A DNA stretch of 64,000 nt from Hyphomonadaceae bacterium UBA1849 (GTDB lineage: Bacteria; Pseudomonadota; Alphaproteobacteria; Caulobacterales; Hyphomonadaceae), in the NCBI GenBank assembly GCA_002338565.1, contig DDIN01000008.1:1307567-1371566 (forward strand), in the 5' to 3' direction. Each line of letters starts with the position of its first letter. The stretch's first letter is position 1. Positions 1 through 7,935 of the stretch are shown piece by piece. The position numbers were made by a program, and so were the translations under genes. The notes under the pieces are model-generated. The model made no database searches. It worked only from the letters and a program-made list of their open reading frames with translations, and was not told the origin of the DNA.

Positions 1-513
1 GCTTGTTGCCAATCGGCAAAGGTGAAGTTCTTCTCATCGCGCAATGACTTGTCGATTTGCCCAGGCGGCAGTTTCCAGTCATGTTCGAGATACAGCTCTT
101 TTGAGAGCATATTGAGCTTGCGCTTTGAGTGCGAAAGCTGAACGGCCTTCATTTTATCAATATCGATACGGCTCCACACCGCATGCGCATGGCGTCTGCC
201 TTCTTTTTCATGGAATACGATGGCGCGCGGCTGGCCTTCAAGACCGAGCCGTTTTTCGATCTTTTTAATCGCGGCTTCGAATTGCGGCACGGTGACGAAT
301 GCTTCTTGAGGTGGATTGAGTGAGAGCGAGAACAGATACTGACGGCAGCGCGTGCCTTTGGCGGTCAGTTCAATCTCTTTGAACGCCTCGTGCAGATCAT
401 CATGCGCAACAAAGCCGCGCATGTCATGGACAAGCACGTGATCATTTTCATCTTTCATGAGGTGGCGGGCGAGATCACTCCCGCCCGCGCGCTGATTGCC
501 GACCAAAATCATG
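1..513 (-). CDS. Relaxase/mobilization nuclease, N-terminal part (runs off the window)
   Basis: This reading frame starts at the ATG complementary to 511-513 and continues out of the left edge, so only the first 171 residues are visible. It opens MILVGNQRAGGSDLARHLM. Near residue 110 it carries HEKEGRRHAHAVWSRI, which fits the metal-binding histidine motif of MobA/VirD2-type relaxases. These enzymes nick the transfer origin of a mobilizable plasmid or integrated element and stay bound to the 5' end. The gene starts 3 bases after the stop of the MobC-like gene, so the two are almost certainly one operon. The catalytic tyrosine should lie near the N-terminus but I could not assign it. Family assignment is good; completeness of the gene is unknown. 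Confidence 0.8.
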
Positions 514-516
514 AAG

Positions 517-951
517 CTAGCGCCGCCCGAGCGCCTTCATGAGGGTATTGCGCATCTCTTTGATATCGGCACACGCCATCTCAAGTTCGCGCTCCAAATC
601 ATCAGACACGGGCAGCGCGCCCATGTGAACCGCCTTCGCGATCTGGTTCATGTTGGATGAGAGGCGAGACTGGCCGAGTGCGCCGAGGAGCTTTGCCAGC
701 GCCACGCGATCAGCCGAAGGACGGTTCTGCTTTTTGGCTGGACGCCTGAAAGCCGTCGATGCGCTTTCGCCAAACAGGCGCTCACGAATATAGCTGGACA
801 GCGTTCTATCGCCTGCATCGCGTAAGAGCTGCGTGCGTTCATCGTGGGTCAAGCGAAGTGAGATGGGTGATGGGTGCTTATTGCTCTTGTCGACCCTTGG
901 GCCGACTTTTCCAAAAGCTTTTTTGGCTTGGTGTTTTCTGCGCTCTAACAT
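517..951 (-). CDS. MobC-like relaxosome accessory protein
   Basis: A 144-residue basic protein with an N-terminal ribbon-helix-helix-like stretch (PISLRLTHDERTQLLRDAG) followed by a helical part containing LLGALGQSRLSSNMNQIAKA. This is the usual build of plasmid mobilization protein MobC, which binds near the nick site and assists the relaxase. It lies directly upstream of the relaxase gene with a 3-base gap, and its start overlaps the small upstream ORF by 7 bases, so all three are probably co-transcribed. It indicates that the left end of the window belongs to a mobilizable element and not to the core chromosome. Confidence 0.8.
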   Translation of the reverse strand: MLERRKHQAKKAFGKVGPRVDKSNKHPSPISLRLTHDERTQLLRDAGDRTLSSYIRERLFGESASTAFRRPAKKQNRPSADRVALAKLLGALGQSRLSSNMNQIAKAVHMGALPVSDDLERELEMACADIKEMRNTLMKALGRR

Positions 952-1160
952 GGAGAAGGCCCTCCATGCTCAGATTGCTCGAAAGAGCTATCGTCACTTT
1001 TAGGATCGTCGTATTCGAGGACGGAGAGATCAATATCGCGAAGTTGATCTTCCCATTCTTTCAGCTCTTCAAAGATCGCATCAGAGTTCAGAAACTCACT
1101 GAGTGATGGCGCAGGAGAGTTCGAACTAACTCCCTCCGGGCGCGCCATTTTCTCGCTCAT
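945..1160 (-). CDS. Small acidic hypothetical protein of the mobilization operon
   Basis: A 71-residue acidic protein (opens MSEKMARPEGVSSNSPAPSL) with no recognised domain, signal or membrane segment. It overlaps the MobC-like gene by 7 bases in the compact manner of a translationally coupled pair. A weak GGA sits upstream of the ATG. I call it real because of this coupling and because the frame is open up to the start of the AT-rich gap. Function unknown; it could be a regulator or an accessory relaxosome factor. Confidence 0.5.
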   Translation of the reverse strand: MSEKMARPEGVSSNSPAPSLSEFLNSDAIFEELKEWEDQLRDIDLSVLEYDDPKSDDSSFEQSEHGGPSPC

Positions 1161-1431
1161 TGCATTCCGTCACGGCAGGCTGGATTTTTGTTCCCGCCGC
1201 TTGGTTTTCCGTGTTTGATTTTGGTAAAACCTTCTGCCGGCTCAACGCTATACGCAATTTCTTCTCTTATTATTCCGAATAAGCAGAACGTGTATTCCAT
1301 TGATAAATTGATTGGTGTATAAATATTCCACAAAGCCTGCCTCGGGCGAACGGTCATGCCTCGTGTTTTGGATGAAGCGCAATTTCTGACCTTTCCAGCC
1401 CTGATAAAAAACAAGGCATGCCGGAGGAAAA
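1161..1431. other. AT-rich boundary between mobilization genes and bkd operon
   Basis: 271 bases without a convincing gene, visibly richer in A and T than both flanks, especially 1250-1335. It must hold the promoters of the divergent mobilization and bkd operons and may hold the end of the mobile element. I could not find a tRNA, an integrase or a clear direct repeat that would mark an attachment site. Confidence 0.4.
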
Positions 1432-2679
1432 ATGACAGATACAGGACGTTCTTATCTCCACGTCCCTGAGCCAAGCTTCAGGCCGGGTGATAAGCCAACA
1501 TTTGATGAAATGATTATCCCGAAGGCTGGTGCGGCGCGCCGCCCGCCTGTGGATGTTCACCCTGATGATATTCAGGACCTCGCCCGCACCATCATTCGCG
1601 TGATGTCCAGCGATAATGAAGCTGTTGGCGAATGGGCTGCATCGCTCTCTGACGAAGAGGCGCTTGAGGGCCTTAAAGACATGATGCGTCTGCGCACCAT
1701 GGATGCGCGATTGTTGCGTGCACAGCGTCAGGGTAAAACTTCATTCTATATGCAGGCGCTCGGCGAGGAAGCTGTCGCATGTGCGTTCCAGAAAGCTCTG
1801 GAACCTGGCGATATGAACTTCCCGACTTATCGCCAGCAGGGCCTGCTCATCACGTCCGGTTATCCGATGACGAGCATGATGAACCAGATATTCTCCAACT
1901 CTCAGGACCCTATGAAGGGCCGCCAGCTGGGCAATCTTTATTCCTCCAAAGAGCACGGCTTTTTCTCCATCTCCGGTAATCTGGCGACCCAGTTCGTGCA
2001 GGCTGTGGGCTGGGCTATGGCGTCCGCGATTGAAGGCAATGACCGTGTTGGCGTGGGCTGGATCGGCGATGGTTCAACGGCTGAAGGCGACTTCCATGCA
2101 GGGCTCGTTTTTGCGTCCACCTACCAGCCGCCATGCGTGCTCAACATTGTAAATAACCAGTGGGCGATCTCGACCTATCAGGGCATTGCGCGCGGCAACG
2201 CAGCGACTTTCGCCTCTAAAGGTCTCGCCTTCGGTCTTCCGTCCCTGCGCGTGGATGGCAATGACTATCTGGCGGTTCATGCAGTCGCGAAATGGGCGAT
2301 TGAACGCGCCCGTAAACGCCTTGGTCCGACCCTGATTGAGTATGTGACTTACCGTGAAGGTGCGCATTCGACGTCGGATGATCCGTCTGCCTACCGCCCC
2401 AAAGACGAAGCTGATGGCTGGCCGCTGGGTGACCCGATTGAGCGCCTGAAAGGCTATCTTATCGCCAGAGGCGTCTGGAGCGAAGATCGCTACGCGCAAA
2501 TGGCGTCCGAGATCGAAGACGAAGTTGCAGCAGCTCAGCGCGAATCTGAAGCCATCGGTACACTGCTCGAAGGCGACAAGCCAGGACCGCGAGACATGTT
2601 CGAAGACGTATATGAGGAGATGCCGCCTCATCTGCGTGAACAGCTCGCCCAGTCTCTCAAAGAAGCAGGAGAAGGCTGA
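1432..2679 (+). CDS. bkdA1: Branched-chain 2-oxoacid dehydrogenase E1 alpha subunit
   Basis: A 415-residue thiamine-diphosphate-dependent E1 alpha subunit. With E1 beta it decarboxylates the 2-oxoacids of leucine, isoleucine and valine and passes the acyl group to E2. The ThDP motif is visible as GDGSTAEGD (212-220) closing with NNQW near 241-244. The flexible phosphorylation-loop-like segment AHSTSDDPSAYR (311-322) is typical of the branched-chain rather than the pyruvate enzyme, as is the long N-terminal extension before the core. The start is well supported by GGAGGA just before the ATG. It is first in a three-gene operon, and E1 beta follows after 1 base. Confidence 0.95.
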   Translation: MTDTGRSYLHVPEPSFRPGDKPTFDEMIIPKAGAARRPPVDVHPDDIQDLARTIIRVMSSDNEAVGEWAASLSDEEALEGLKDMMRLRTMDARLLRAQRQGKTSFYMQALGEEAVACAFQKALEPGDMNFPTYRQQGLLITSGYPMTSMMNQIFSNSQDPMKGRQLGNLYSSKEHGFFSISGNLATQFVQAVGWAMASAIEGNDRVGVGWIGDGSTAEGDFHAGLVFASTYQPPCVLNIVNNQWAISTYQGIARGNAATFASKGLAFGLPSLRVDGNDYLAVHAVAKWAIERARKRLGPTLIEYVTYREGAHSTSDDPSAYRPKDEADGWPLGDPIERLKGYLIARGVWSEDRYAQMASEIEDEVAAAQRESEAIGTLLEGDKPGPRDMFEDVYEEMPPHLREQLAQSLKEAGEG

Positions 2680-2680
2680 T

Positions 2681-3694
2681 ATGGCTAAGAAAACTATGAT
2701 CGAAGCCATTCGTGATGCACACCACATCGCGATGGAAGCTGACGAAAAGGTCGTCGTCTTTGGCGAGGATGTTGGCTATTTCGGCGGTGTATTCCGCTGC
2801 ACAGCCGGTCTTCAGGAAAAATTTGGCAAAGCCCGCTGTTTCGATGCGCCTATCTGTGAAGGCGGTATTGTCGGCGCGGCCATTGGCATGGCGGCTTATG
2901 GCCTGCGTCCGTGCATTGAGATCCAGTTCGCAGACTACGCCTACCCGGCCTATGACCAGATCGTGTCTGAAGCTGCGCGTCTGCGTCACCGTTCAGGTGG
3001 ACAATTCACGGCGCCGATGGTGATCCGCATGCCAACGGGCGGCGGTATTTTCGGCGGCCAGACGCACTCTCAAAGCCCTGAAGCATTGTTCGCGCATGTC
3101 TCCGGCCTGAAGACGGTCATTCCGTCCACGCCATATGATGCGAAGGGCCTGCTGCTAGCCTCTATCGAGGATAATGACCCGGTCATCTTCCTCGAGCCGA
3201 AGCGCCTTTATAACGGGCCGTTCGATGGCGAACACGATAAGAGCATCGTGCCATGGTCCAAACATGACGACGCTGAAGTGCCGGACGGTCATTATACCGT
3301 ACCGCTCGGCAAGGCGAAGATCGTGCGCGAAGGCAAGGATGTTACCATTCTTGCTTACGGCACTATGGTGCATGTCGCGAAGAAAACCGCAGAAGATCAG
3401 GGCATTGATGCTGAAGTGATCGATCTGCGTACGCTTGTGCCGCTTGATACAGAGACGATTGCGCAATCAGTTCAGAAGACCGGTCGCTGCGTTGTTGTCC
3501 ATGAGGCGACCCGCACATGCGGTTATGGCGCAGAACTTGTCTCTATCGTGAATGAGCTGTGCTTCTGGGCGCTGGAAGCGCCAGTAGAGCGCGTTACCGG
3601 CTGGGATACTCCGTATCCGCACTCTCAGGAGTGGGACTACTTCCCGGGGCCGAAACGTCTGGGCGCAGCGCTGAACCAGGTCATGGAGGCCTGA
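2681..3694 (+). CDS. bkdA2: Branched-chain 2-oxoacid dehydrogenase E1 beta subunit
   Basis: A 337-residue E1 beta subunit, opening MAKKTMIEAIRDAHHIAM. I chose the ATG at 2681: the frame is open further upstream inside bkdA1, but homologues begin at this point and AGCAGGAGAAGG upstream is a good ribosome site. It carries the conserved VVFGEDVGYFGGVF and the GGIVGAAIGMA region of the family, and ends in the C-terminal transketolase domain with the VVVHEATRTCG segment. It forms the alpha2beta2 E1 heterotetramer with BkdA1. There is one base between it and each neighbour, so the three genes are translated from one message. Confidence 0.95.
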   Translation: MAKKTMIEAIRDAHHIAMEADEKVVVFGEDVGYFGGVFRCTAGLQEKFGKARCFDAPICEGGIVGAAIGMAAYGLRPCIEIQFADYAYPAYDQIVSEAARLRHRSGGQFTAPMVIRMPTGGGIFGGQTHSQSPEALFAHVSGLKTVIPSTPYDAKGLLLASIEDNDPVIFLEPKRLYNGPFDGEHDKSIVPWSKHDDAEVPDGHYTVPLGKAKIVREGKDVTILAYGTMVHVAKKTAEDQGIDAEVIDLRTLVPLDTETIAQSVQKTGRCVVVHEATRTCGYGAELVSIVNELCFWALEAPVERVTGWDTPYPHSQEWDYFPGPKRLGAALNQVMEA

Positions 3695-3695
3695 T

Positions 3696-4991
3696 ATGGA
3701 AAAGATTTTCAAACTTCCGGATGTGGGCGAGGGCGTTGCTGAAGCTGAACTGGTTGAATGGCTGGTTGAGGTTGGTGATACGATTGCGGAAGATCAGGCA
3801 ATCGCTGTCGTCACGACCGACAAAGCCAATATCGAAGTGCCATCTCCCTATGCGGGCAAGCTGACATGGAAATCCGGTGAGCCCGGTGACCAGATCGCGA
3901 TCGGTGCAGAATTTGCCAAGATCGACGATATGAAAGGCGATGCACTTGCTGCAGCGGCAAAGCCTGCAAAAGCTGCACCGGCGCCAGCGCCGAAACAGGC
4001 CGCGCCTCGAGCGCCGTCCGTTCCGCAAACGGCGCCTGCGTCAGCGGCTGTTTCTTCCGGATCGTCTAAGGTTCATACGTCGCCAGCGGTTCGCGCTCGC
4101 GCAAAATCCCTGCAGATTGATCTGGGAAATGTTGCCGGTACGGGCGCTGGCGGCCGCATCACCCACTATGACCTCGATCAGTTTCTGATCGCTGCGATCC
4201 GCGCAGAAGCTTCATCGGGCTCTGGCCCCGCTGTGCCAACGCCAAAGCCGGCCCCAGCGCCTGCGGCAGGACCTAAGCCTGCGCCATTCGTGGCCGCGAG
4301 CAGCCATGGCAAAATTCAGGTCAATCGCCTGTCATCCATGCGCCGCGCGATCTCCAAGAAGATGAACCAGGCCAAGCCCGGTGTGCCGCACTTTAGCTAT
4401 GTTGAAGAAGTCGATGTCACCGATCTTGAGGCTATGCGTCGTGAGATGAACGCGAAGGCCGATGGCGGTGAGAAGCTTTCCATTCTGCCGTTCATCATGC
4501 GGGCTCTGGTCCTCTCTGTGCACGAGGCGCCTTATGTAAACGCGCTTTACAATGGCGATCGTCAGGAAGTGCATATTTATGACGAAATCCGTCTCGGTAT
4601 CGCTGTGGCAACCGATAAAGGCCTGATGGTTCCGGTCATCGGCAATGCGCAGAAGAAAGACGTGTACGAAGCGGCGGCGGCCATCCGTCATGTCGCTGAA
4701 GCGGCGCGCGATGGCACGGCGTCTCGTGACGAGCTTGTCGGTTCGACCATGACGCTCACCTCTCTTGGCGCGCTGGGTGGCATTGCTTCAACGCCGGTGC
4801 TTAATCCGCCGGAAGTTGCAATCATCGGCGTCAACAAGGTGCGCACGGCACCTGTCTGGAACGGCGAAGCGTTTGAGCCGCGCCAGCTGATGAACCTGTC
4901 CTGCAGCTTTGACCACCGCATTATTGATGGTCAGGCGGCTGCCAAATTCGTTGCGGCGATGAAGCGCCGTATCGAGACGTGTGAGATCTGA
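3696..4991 (+). CDS. bkdB: Branched-chain 2-oxoacid dehydrogenase E2 (lipoamide acyltransferase)
   Basis: A 431-residue E2 that forms the core of the complex and moves the acyl group from E1 to CoA. Domains in order: one lipoyl domain (about 1-80) with the lipoylated Lys43 in TTDKANIE; an Ala/Pro linker; a peripheral-subunit-binding domain around 126-165; a second Ala/Pro linker; and the catalytic domain ending in SFDHRIIDG (404-412) with active-site His407. It is last in the operon and is followed by a strong terminator. No lipoamide dehydrogenase (E3) lies beside it, so E3 must be shared with another complex elsewhere in the genome. Confidence 0.95.
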   Translation: MEKIFKLPDVGEGVAEAELVEWLVEVGDTIAEDQAIAVVTTDKANIEVPSPYAGKLTWKSGEPGDQIAIGAEFAKIDDMKGDALAAAAKPAKAAPAPAPKQAAPRAPSVPQTAPASAAVSSGSSKVHTSPAVRARAKSLQIDLGNVAGTGAGGRITHYDLDQFLIAAIRAEASSGSGPAVPTPKPAPAPAAGPKPAPFVAASSHGKIQVNRLSSMRRAISKKMNQAKPGVPHFSYVEEVDVTDLEAMRREMNAKADGGEKLSILPFIMRALVLSVHEAPYVNALYNGDRQEVHIYDEIRLGIAVATDKGLMVPVIGNAQKKDVYEAAAAIRHVAEAARDGTASRDELVGSTMTLTSLGALGGIASTPVLNPPEVAIIGVNKVRTAPVWNGEAFEPRQLMNLSCSFDHRIIDGQAAAKFVAAMKRRIETCEI

Positions 4992-5045
4992 CACGGGCGG
5001 AGCCCAAACAGATCACCGGACGCTATTCTCCAAGCGTACTACCTT

Positions 5046-5076
5046 AGCCCCACGGTTAATTCCGTGGGGCTTTTTA
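5046..5076 (+). terminator. Rho-independent terminator of the bkd operon
   Basis: A 10-bp perfect stem, AGCCCCACGG at 5046-5055 and CCGTGGGGCT at 5062-5071, with loop TTAATT, followed by a T run. It lies 55 bases after the bkdB stop and separates the bkd operon from the KAS III-led cluster. Confidence 0.92.
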
Positions 5077-5201
5077 GTTTTGCAGTTGTCATTCTTCGCG
5101 CATCGGTCGCAGTATTTCAGAAAATTCTGGTCATATCCCGAGAGATATTATAATGTGAGTGTTCGATCACTTTCTATTGATTGGAAATAGTGGAGAAGAT
5201 C

Positions 5202-6194
5202 ATGTCGGGACCTGTTCTGCTTGGTACGGGGGCGCGCGCTGGCGGGCGGCTCCTTACATCAGAAGAGATAGACGGGCGTATCGGGCGAAAGTCTGGCTGG
5301 CTTGAGTCGCAATGCGGCGTGCGCACGCGGCCTGTACTTTCTGACGTCGAAACTCAGGAATCTCTCGCCCTTCGGGCTGCACAGACCGCTTTGGATGACG
5401 CCGAACTTCGTGCCGACGACATAGATCTCATCCTGTTTGCGTCTGCTGTGGGGCGGCAGCCCATTCCGGCAACGGCTGCACTGATTAAGGATGCGCTGGG
5501 GCTCCGCAAAACCGCCATCCCGGCTTTTGACATCAATGCGACCTGTCTTTCTGGCGTAGCCGCCCTCGATGTTGCGTCTCTCTATGTGGGTGCAGGACGT
5601 GCAAAGCGTGTGCTTGTTGTTACGAGCGAAGTCGCAACGCGGGCTCTGCCATGGGACACTGACCCGGCGACGGCAGGCCTGTTTGGCGATGGCGCTGCGG
5701 CCTTCATTGTAGGTAAGGGCGGTGAAGGCCTTTCGGTCAATCAGGTGATGCTGGAAACATGGTCTGAAGGCTATGATTTCTGTACTCTGGGCGCTGGCGG
5801 AACACGTTATGACTTTCACTCGGCGCGGGACGAGTTTGAAGAGAACGCTTTTTTCAAAATGGACGGCCACGCCTTGTTTAAACTCACCCGAAACAAGCTT
5901 CCAAAGTTCATAGATCGACTGCTTGAAGCGTCCGGCTGGTCGCGCAGCGATATCGATGTCGTCATTCCTCATCAGGCGAGCCCTCTGGCACTGGAACATA
6001 TGATCCGCAAATGCGGCTTCGCCAGAGAGAAAGTGGTCTCGACCGTGCGAGACACCGGTAATCTCGTCGCGGCCTCCATTCCGATGACGCTGGACACGGC
6101 GCGCCGTGACGGGCGCATCGGAGCAGGGGATAAAATCCTTCTGATTGGCACATCAGCGGGCGTCTTGCTTGGCGGGGCAACGCTAATCGCATGA
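5202..6194 (+). CDS. KAS III / OleA-like condensing enzyme
   Basis: A 330-residue thiolase-fold condensing enzyme. The catalytic triad is complete: Cys115 in INATCLSG, His257 in PHQAS and Asn287 in TGNLVAAS. Such enzymes join an acyl-CoA or acyl-ACP to a second acyl or malonyl unit; it is too far from housekeeping FabH to name it that. I start at the ATG at 5202, which has TGGAGA 5-6 bases upstream; a TTG seven codons earlier is possible but lacks a site. It leads a five-gene run, and the next gene overlaps its stop by 4 bases (ATGA). The company of a reductase, an adenylating enzyme and a glycosyltransferase suggests it starts synthesis of a modified fatty product. Substrate unknown. Confidence 0.88.
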   Translation: MSGPVLLGTGARAGGRLLTSEEIDGRIGRKSGWLESQCGVRTRPVLSDVETQESLALRAAQTALDDAELRADDIDLILFASAVGRQPIPATAALIKDALGLRKTAIPAFDINATCLSGVAALDVASLYVGAGRAKRVLVVTSEVATRALPWDTDPATAGLFGDGAAAFIVGKGGEGLSVNQVMLETWSEGYDFCTLGAGGTRYDFHSARDEFEENAFFKMDGHALFKLTRNKLPKFIDRLLEASGWSRSDIDVVIPHQASPLALEHMIRKCGFAREKVVSTVRDTGNLVAASIPMTLDTARRDGRIGAGDKILLIGTSAGVLLGGATLIA

Positions 6195-7165
6195 CGACTG
6201 TTCTGGTCACAGGTGCGACGGGGTTTCTCGGCGGAGCGTTGACGCGGCGATTGCTTGGCGATGGCGTGCGAGTTGTCGCTCTTGGCCGCAATCAGAATAA
6301 GCTAAGTGACCTGCAAAGCCTTGTCGCGACGACGCTCCAATGCGATCTGGCAGACCTTCCGGACGATATGCGACCCGAGTCATGTGATATTGTCGTGCAT
6401 GCCGCGGCGTTGTCCTCGCCCTGGGGACGGGCGGCAGATTTCGAGCGAGCGAATATAACGGGCACAGCAAGTGCCTTACGCCTTGCCGAACGGGTAGGCG
6501 CGCGCCGGTTCATCAATATTTCCTCGCCCAGTATTTATTTCCGCTTTGCCGATCAGGACCTCTTGCGGGAGGACGACCCGCTTCCGGCTCCGGTGAATGC
6601 ATATGCTGACACGAAACGTCGCGCGGAATATCTGGTTAGTGGAGCATCTGCGTTTGAAACGGTTACGCTTCGCCCGCGCGGGCTCTATGGTCCGGGAGAT
6701 ACGGCGCTCCTGCCAAGATTGCTAAAAGTCGCGAAAACACGGCCTCTGCCCCTTATGAGAAGCGGCGTGGCAGCAACCGATCTCACCTATATCGATGATG
6801 TCGTCGAGAGCATTCTGGCCGCGATGGGGGCTCCATCATCTGTTAGCGGACAGGCGTTCAACATTTCAGGCGGGGTAGCTTTGCCGGTGAAAATGGTCGC
6901 CGAACGAGCAGGAAAAAAAGCCGGAATTGATGTGCGCTGGCGGCAGGTTTCATGGCTGCTGGTCAAAGGATTGGCCACTGCTTCCGAGCGCGTTTGCGCT
7001 ATACTGCCCAAGCGCCCAGAACCTGTCGTAACGGCTTATTCGGCAGGCCTTTTTGCCTTCCGTCAGACTTTGAATATCCAAAAGGCAGAACAGCTTCTTG
7101 GCTGGAGGCCAAAAGTCTCATTTGATGAAGGTCTGGATAAAACCTTCGCGGGGCGGACAGAATGA
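6191..7165 (+). CDS. NAD(P)-dependent epimerase/reductase, OleD-like extended SDR
   Basis: A 324-residue extended short-chain dehydrogenase. The N-terminal nucleotide motif is TGATGFLGG (glycines 8, 11, 14). The catalytic Tyr138 and Lys142 stand in YADTK, with Ser111/Ser112 upstream. Its placement after a condensing enzyme recalls OleD, which reduces the 2-alkyl-3-ketoacid made by OleA, so reduction of the 3-keto product is the simplest guess. Sugar-nucleotide epimerases share the same fold and cannot be excluded, given the glycosyltransferase three genes on. It overlaps both neighbours by 4 bases, so it is translationally coupled. Confidence 0.87.
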   Translation: MTTVLVTGATGFLGGALTRRLLGDGVRVVALGRNQNKLSDLQSLVATTLQCDLADLPDDMRPESCDIVVHAAALSSPWGRAADFERANITGTASALRLAERVGARRFINISSPSIYFRFADQDLLREDDPLPAPVNAYADTKRRAEYLVSGASAFETVTLRPRGLYGPGDTALLPRLLKVAKTRPLPLMRSGVAATDLTYIDDVVESILAAMGAPSSVSGQAFNISGGVALPVKMVAERAGKKAGIDVRWRQVSWLLVKGLATASERVCAILPKRPEPVVTAYSAGLFAFRQTLNIQKAEQLLGWRPKVSFDEGLDKTFAGRTE

Positions 7166-7935
7166 TCAGGCCGGAGTTTAAAAACAGCGCGATTGTCTCG
7201 GCGCCCGAATGGCTGATCATGAAAAATGGCTCGCGAACCCTGCGGCATTTACCGGTCCGTTATGGCGTGTTTAAACATCCTACTGCGGGGAAGTGCCTGA
7301 TCGATACCGGATATTCCAGGCGGATAATAAGCGGCCCCCGAGGCACTTTCCTCAGCCTTTATGCGAGTACCCTGAAACCGAAGCTGACGTCAGATGTCCT
7401 GCCAGATGCCGTACCAGACGTGGACACGATCATCGTCACCCATCTGCACGCAGACCATATCAGCGCTCTGAGGGACTATCCGAATGCCCGCATTATGCTG
7501 GATGGTGACGCGCTGGACCATTATCTCGCCGCAGGGTGGTTTCAACGCATACGTCATGGATTTTTCAAAGAGCTATTACCAGAAGACTTTTCTGATCGGC
7601 TTGTACGCTTTCAGGACCGCCCGACGGTTGAGGCGCCGATGGGCCTCGGCAAAGCTTTTGATCTGTTCGGGGATGGAAGCGTGTTGGGTATACCTTTGCC
7701 CGGTCACATGTTGGGGCATACGGGTGTGATGTTTACAGGAGATCGACCACTTCTCTACGCGGCTGATAGTGAGTGGCTATGGCAGGCGATACATGAACGC
7801 CGGGCGCCGGGCTTTCCTGCGACGCAAATCCTTGGAGACAAAGCGGCAGCCGAAGCCACGCGTGAAAAGCTTCGGGCTTTTGTCGCAGCTGGCGGCGAGC
7901 TGAAGCTCTGTCATGATCCCGAGGGAGAGGGCTGA
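7162..7935 (+). CDS. MBL-fold metallo-hydrolase, lactonase-like
   Basis: A 257-residue metallo-beta-lactamase-fold hydrolase with a full two-metal set: THLHADH (93-99), His182 in PGHMLGH, Asp202 in YAADSEW and His251 near the C-terminus. The combination of HxHxDH with the PGHxxGH turn is that of the AHL-lactonase-like branch, which opens lactone or ester bonds. In the cluster it may hydrolyse an activated or lactonised intermediate; this is inference. The protein begins four bases before the reductase stop and ends on the A of the next ATG (TGATG), so it is part of the same message. Confidence 0.87.
   Translation: MIRPEFKNSAIVSAPEWLIMKNGSRTLRHLPVRYGVFKHPTAGKCLIDTGYSRRIISGPRGTFLSLYASTLKPKLTSDVLPDAVPDVDTIIVTHLHADHISALRDYPNARIMLDGDALDHYLAAGWFQRIRHGFFKELLPEDFSDRLVRFQDRPTVEAPMGLGKAFDLFGDGSVLGIPLPGHMLGHTGVMFTGDRPLLYAADSEWLWQAIHERRAPGFPATQILGDKAAAEATREKLRAFVAAGGELKLCHDPEGEG

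Noticed and set aside
1157..1474. 105-codon minus-strand frame upstream of bkdA1
   Set aside because: It overlaps the bkdA1 start, crosses the AT-rich promoter region and has no ribosome site or recognisable domain.
2074..2727. 217-codon minus-strand frame across bkdA1
   Set aside because: Antisense shadow; Arg/Cys/Phe-rich and without any family signature.
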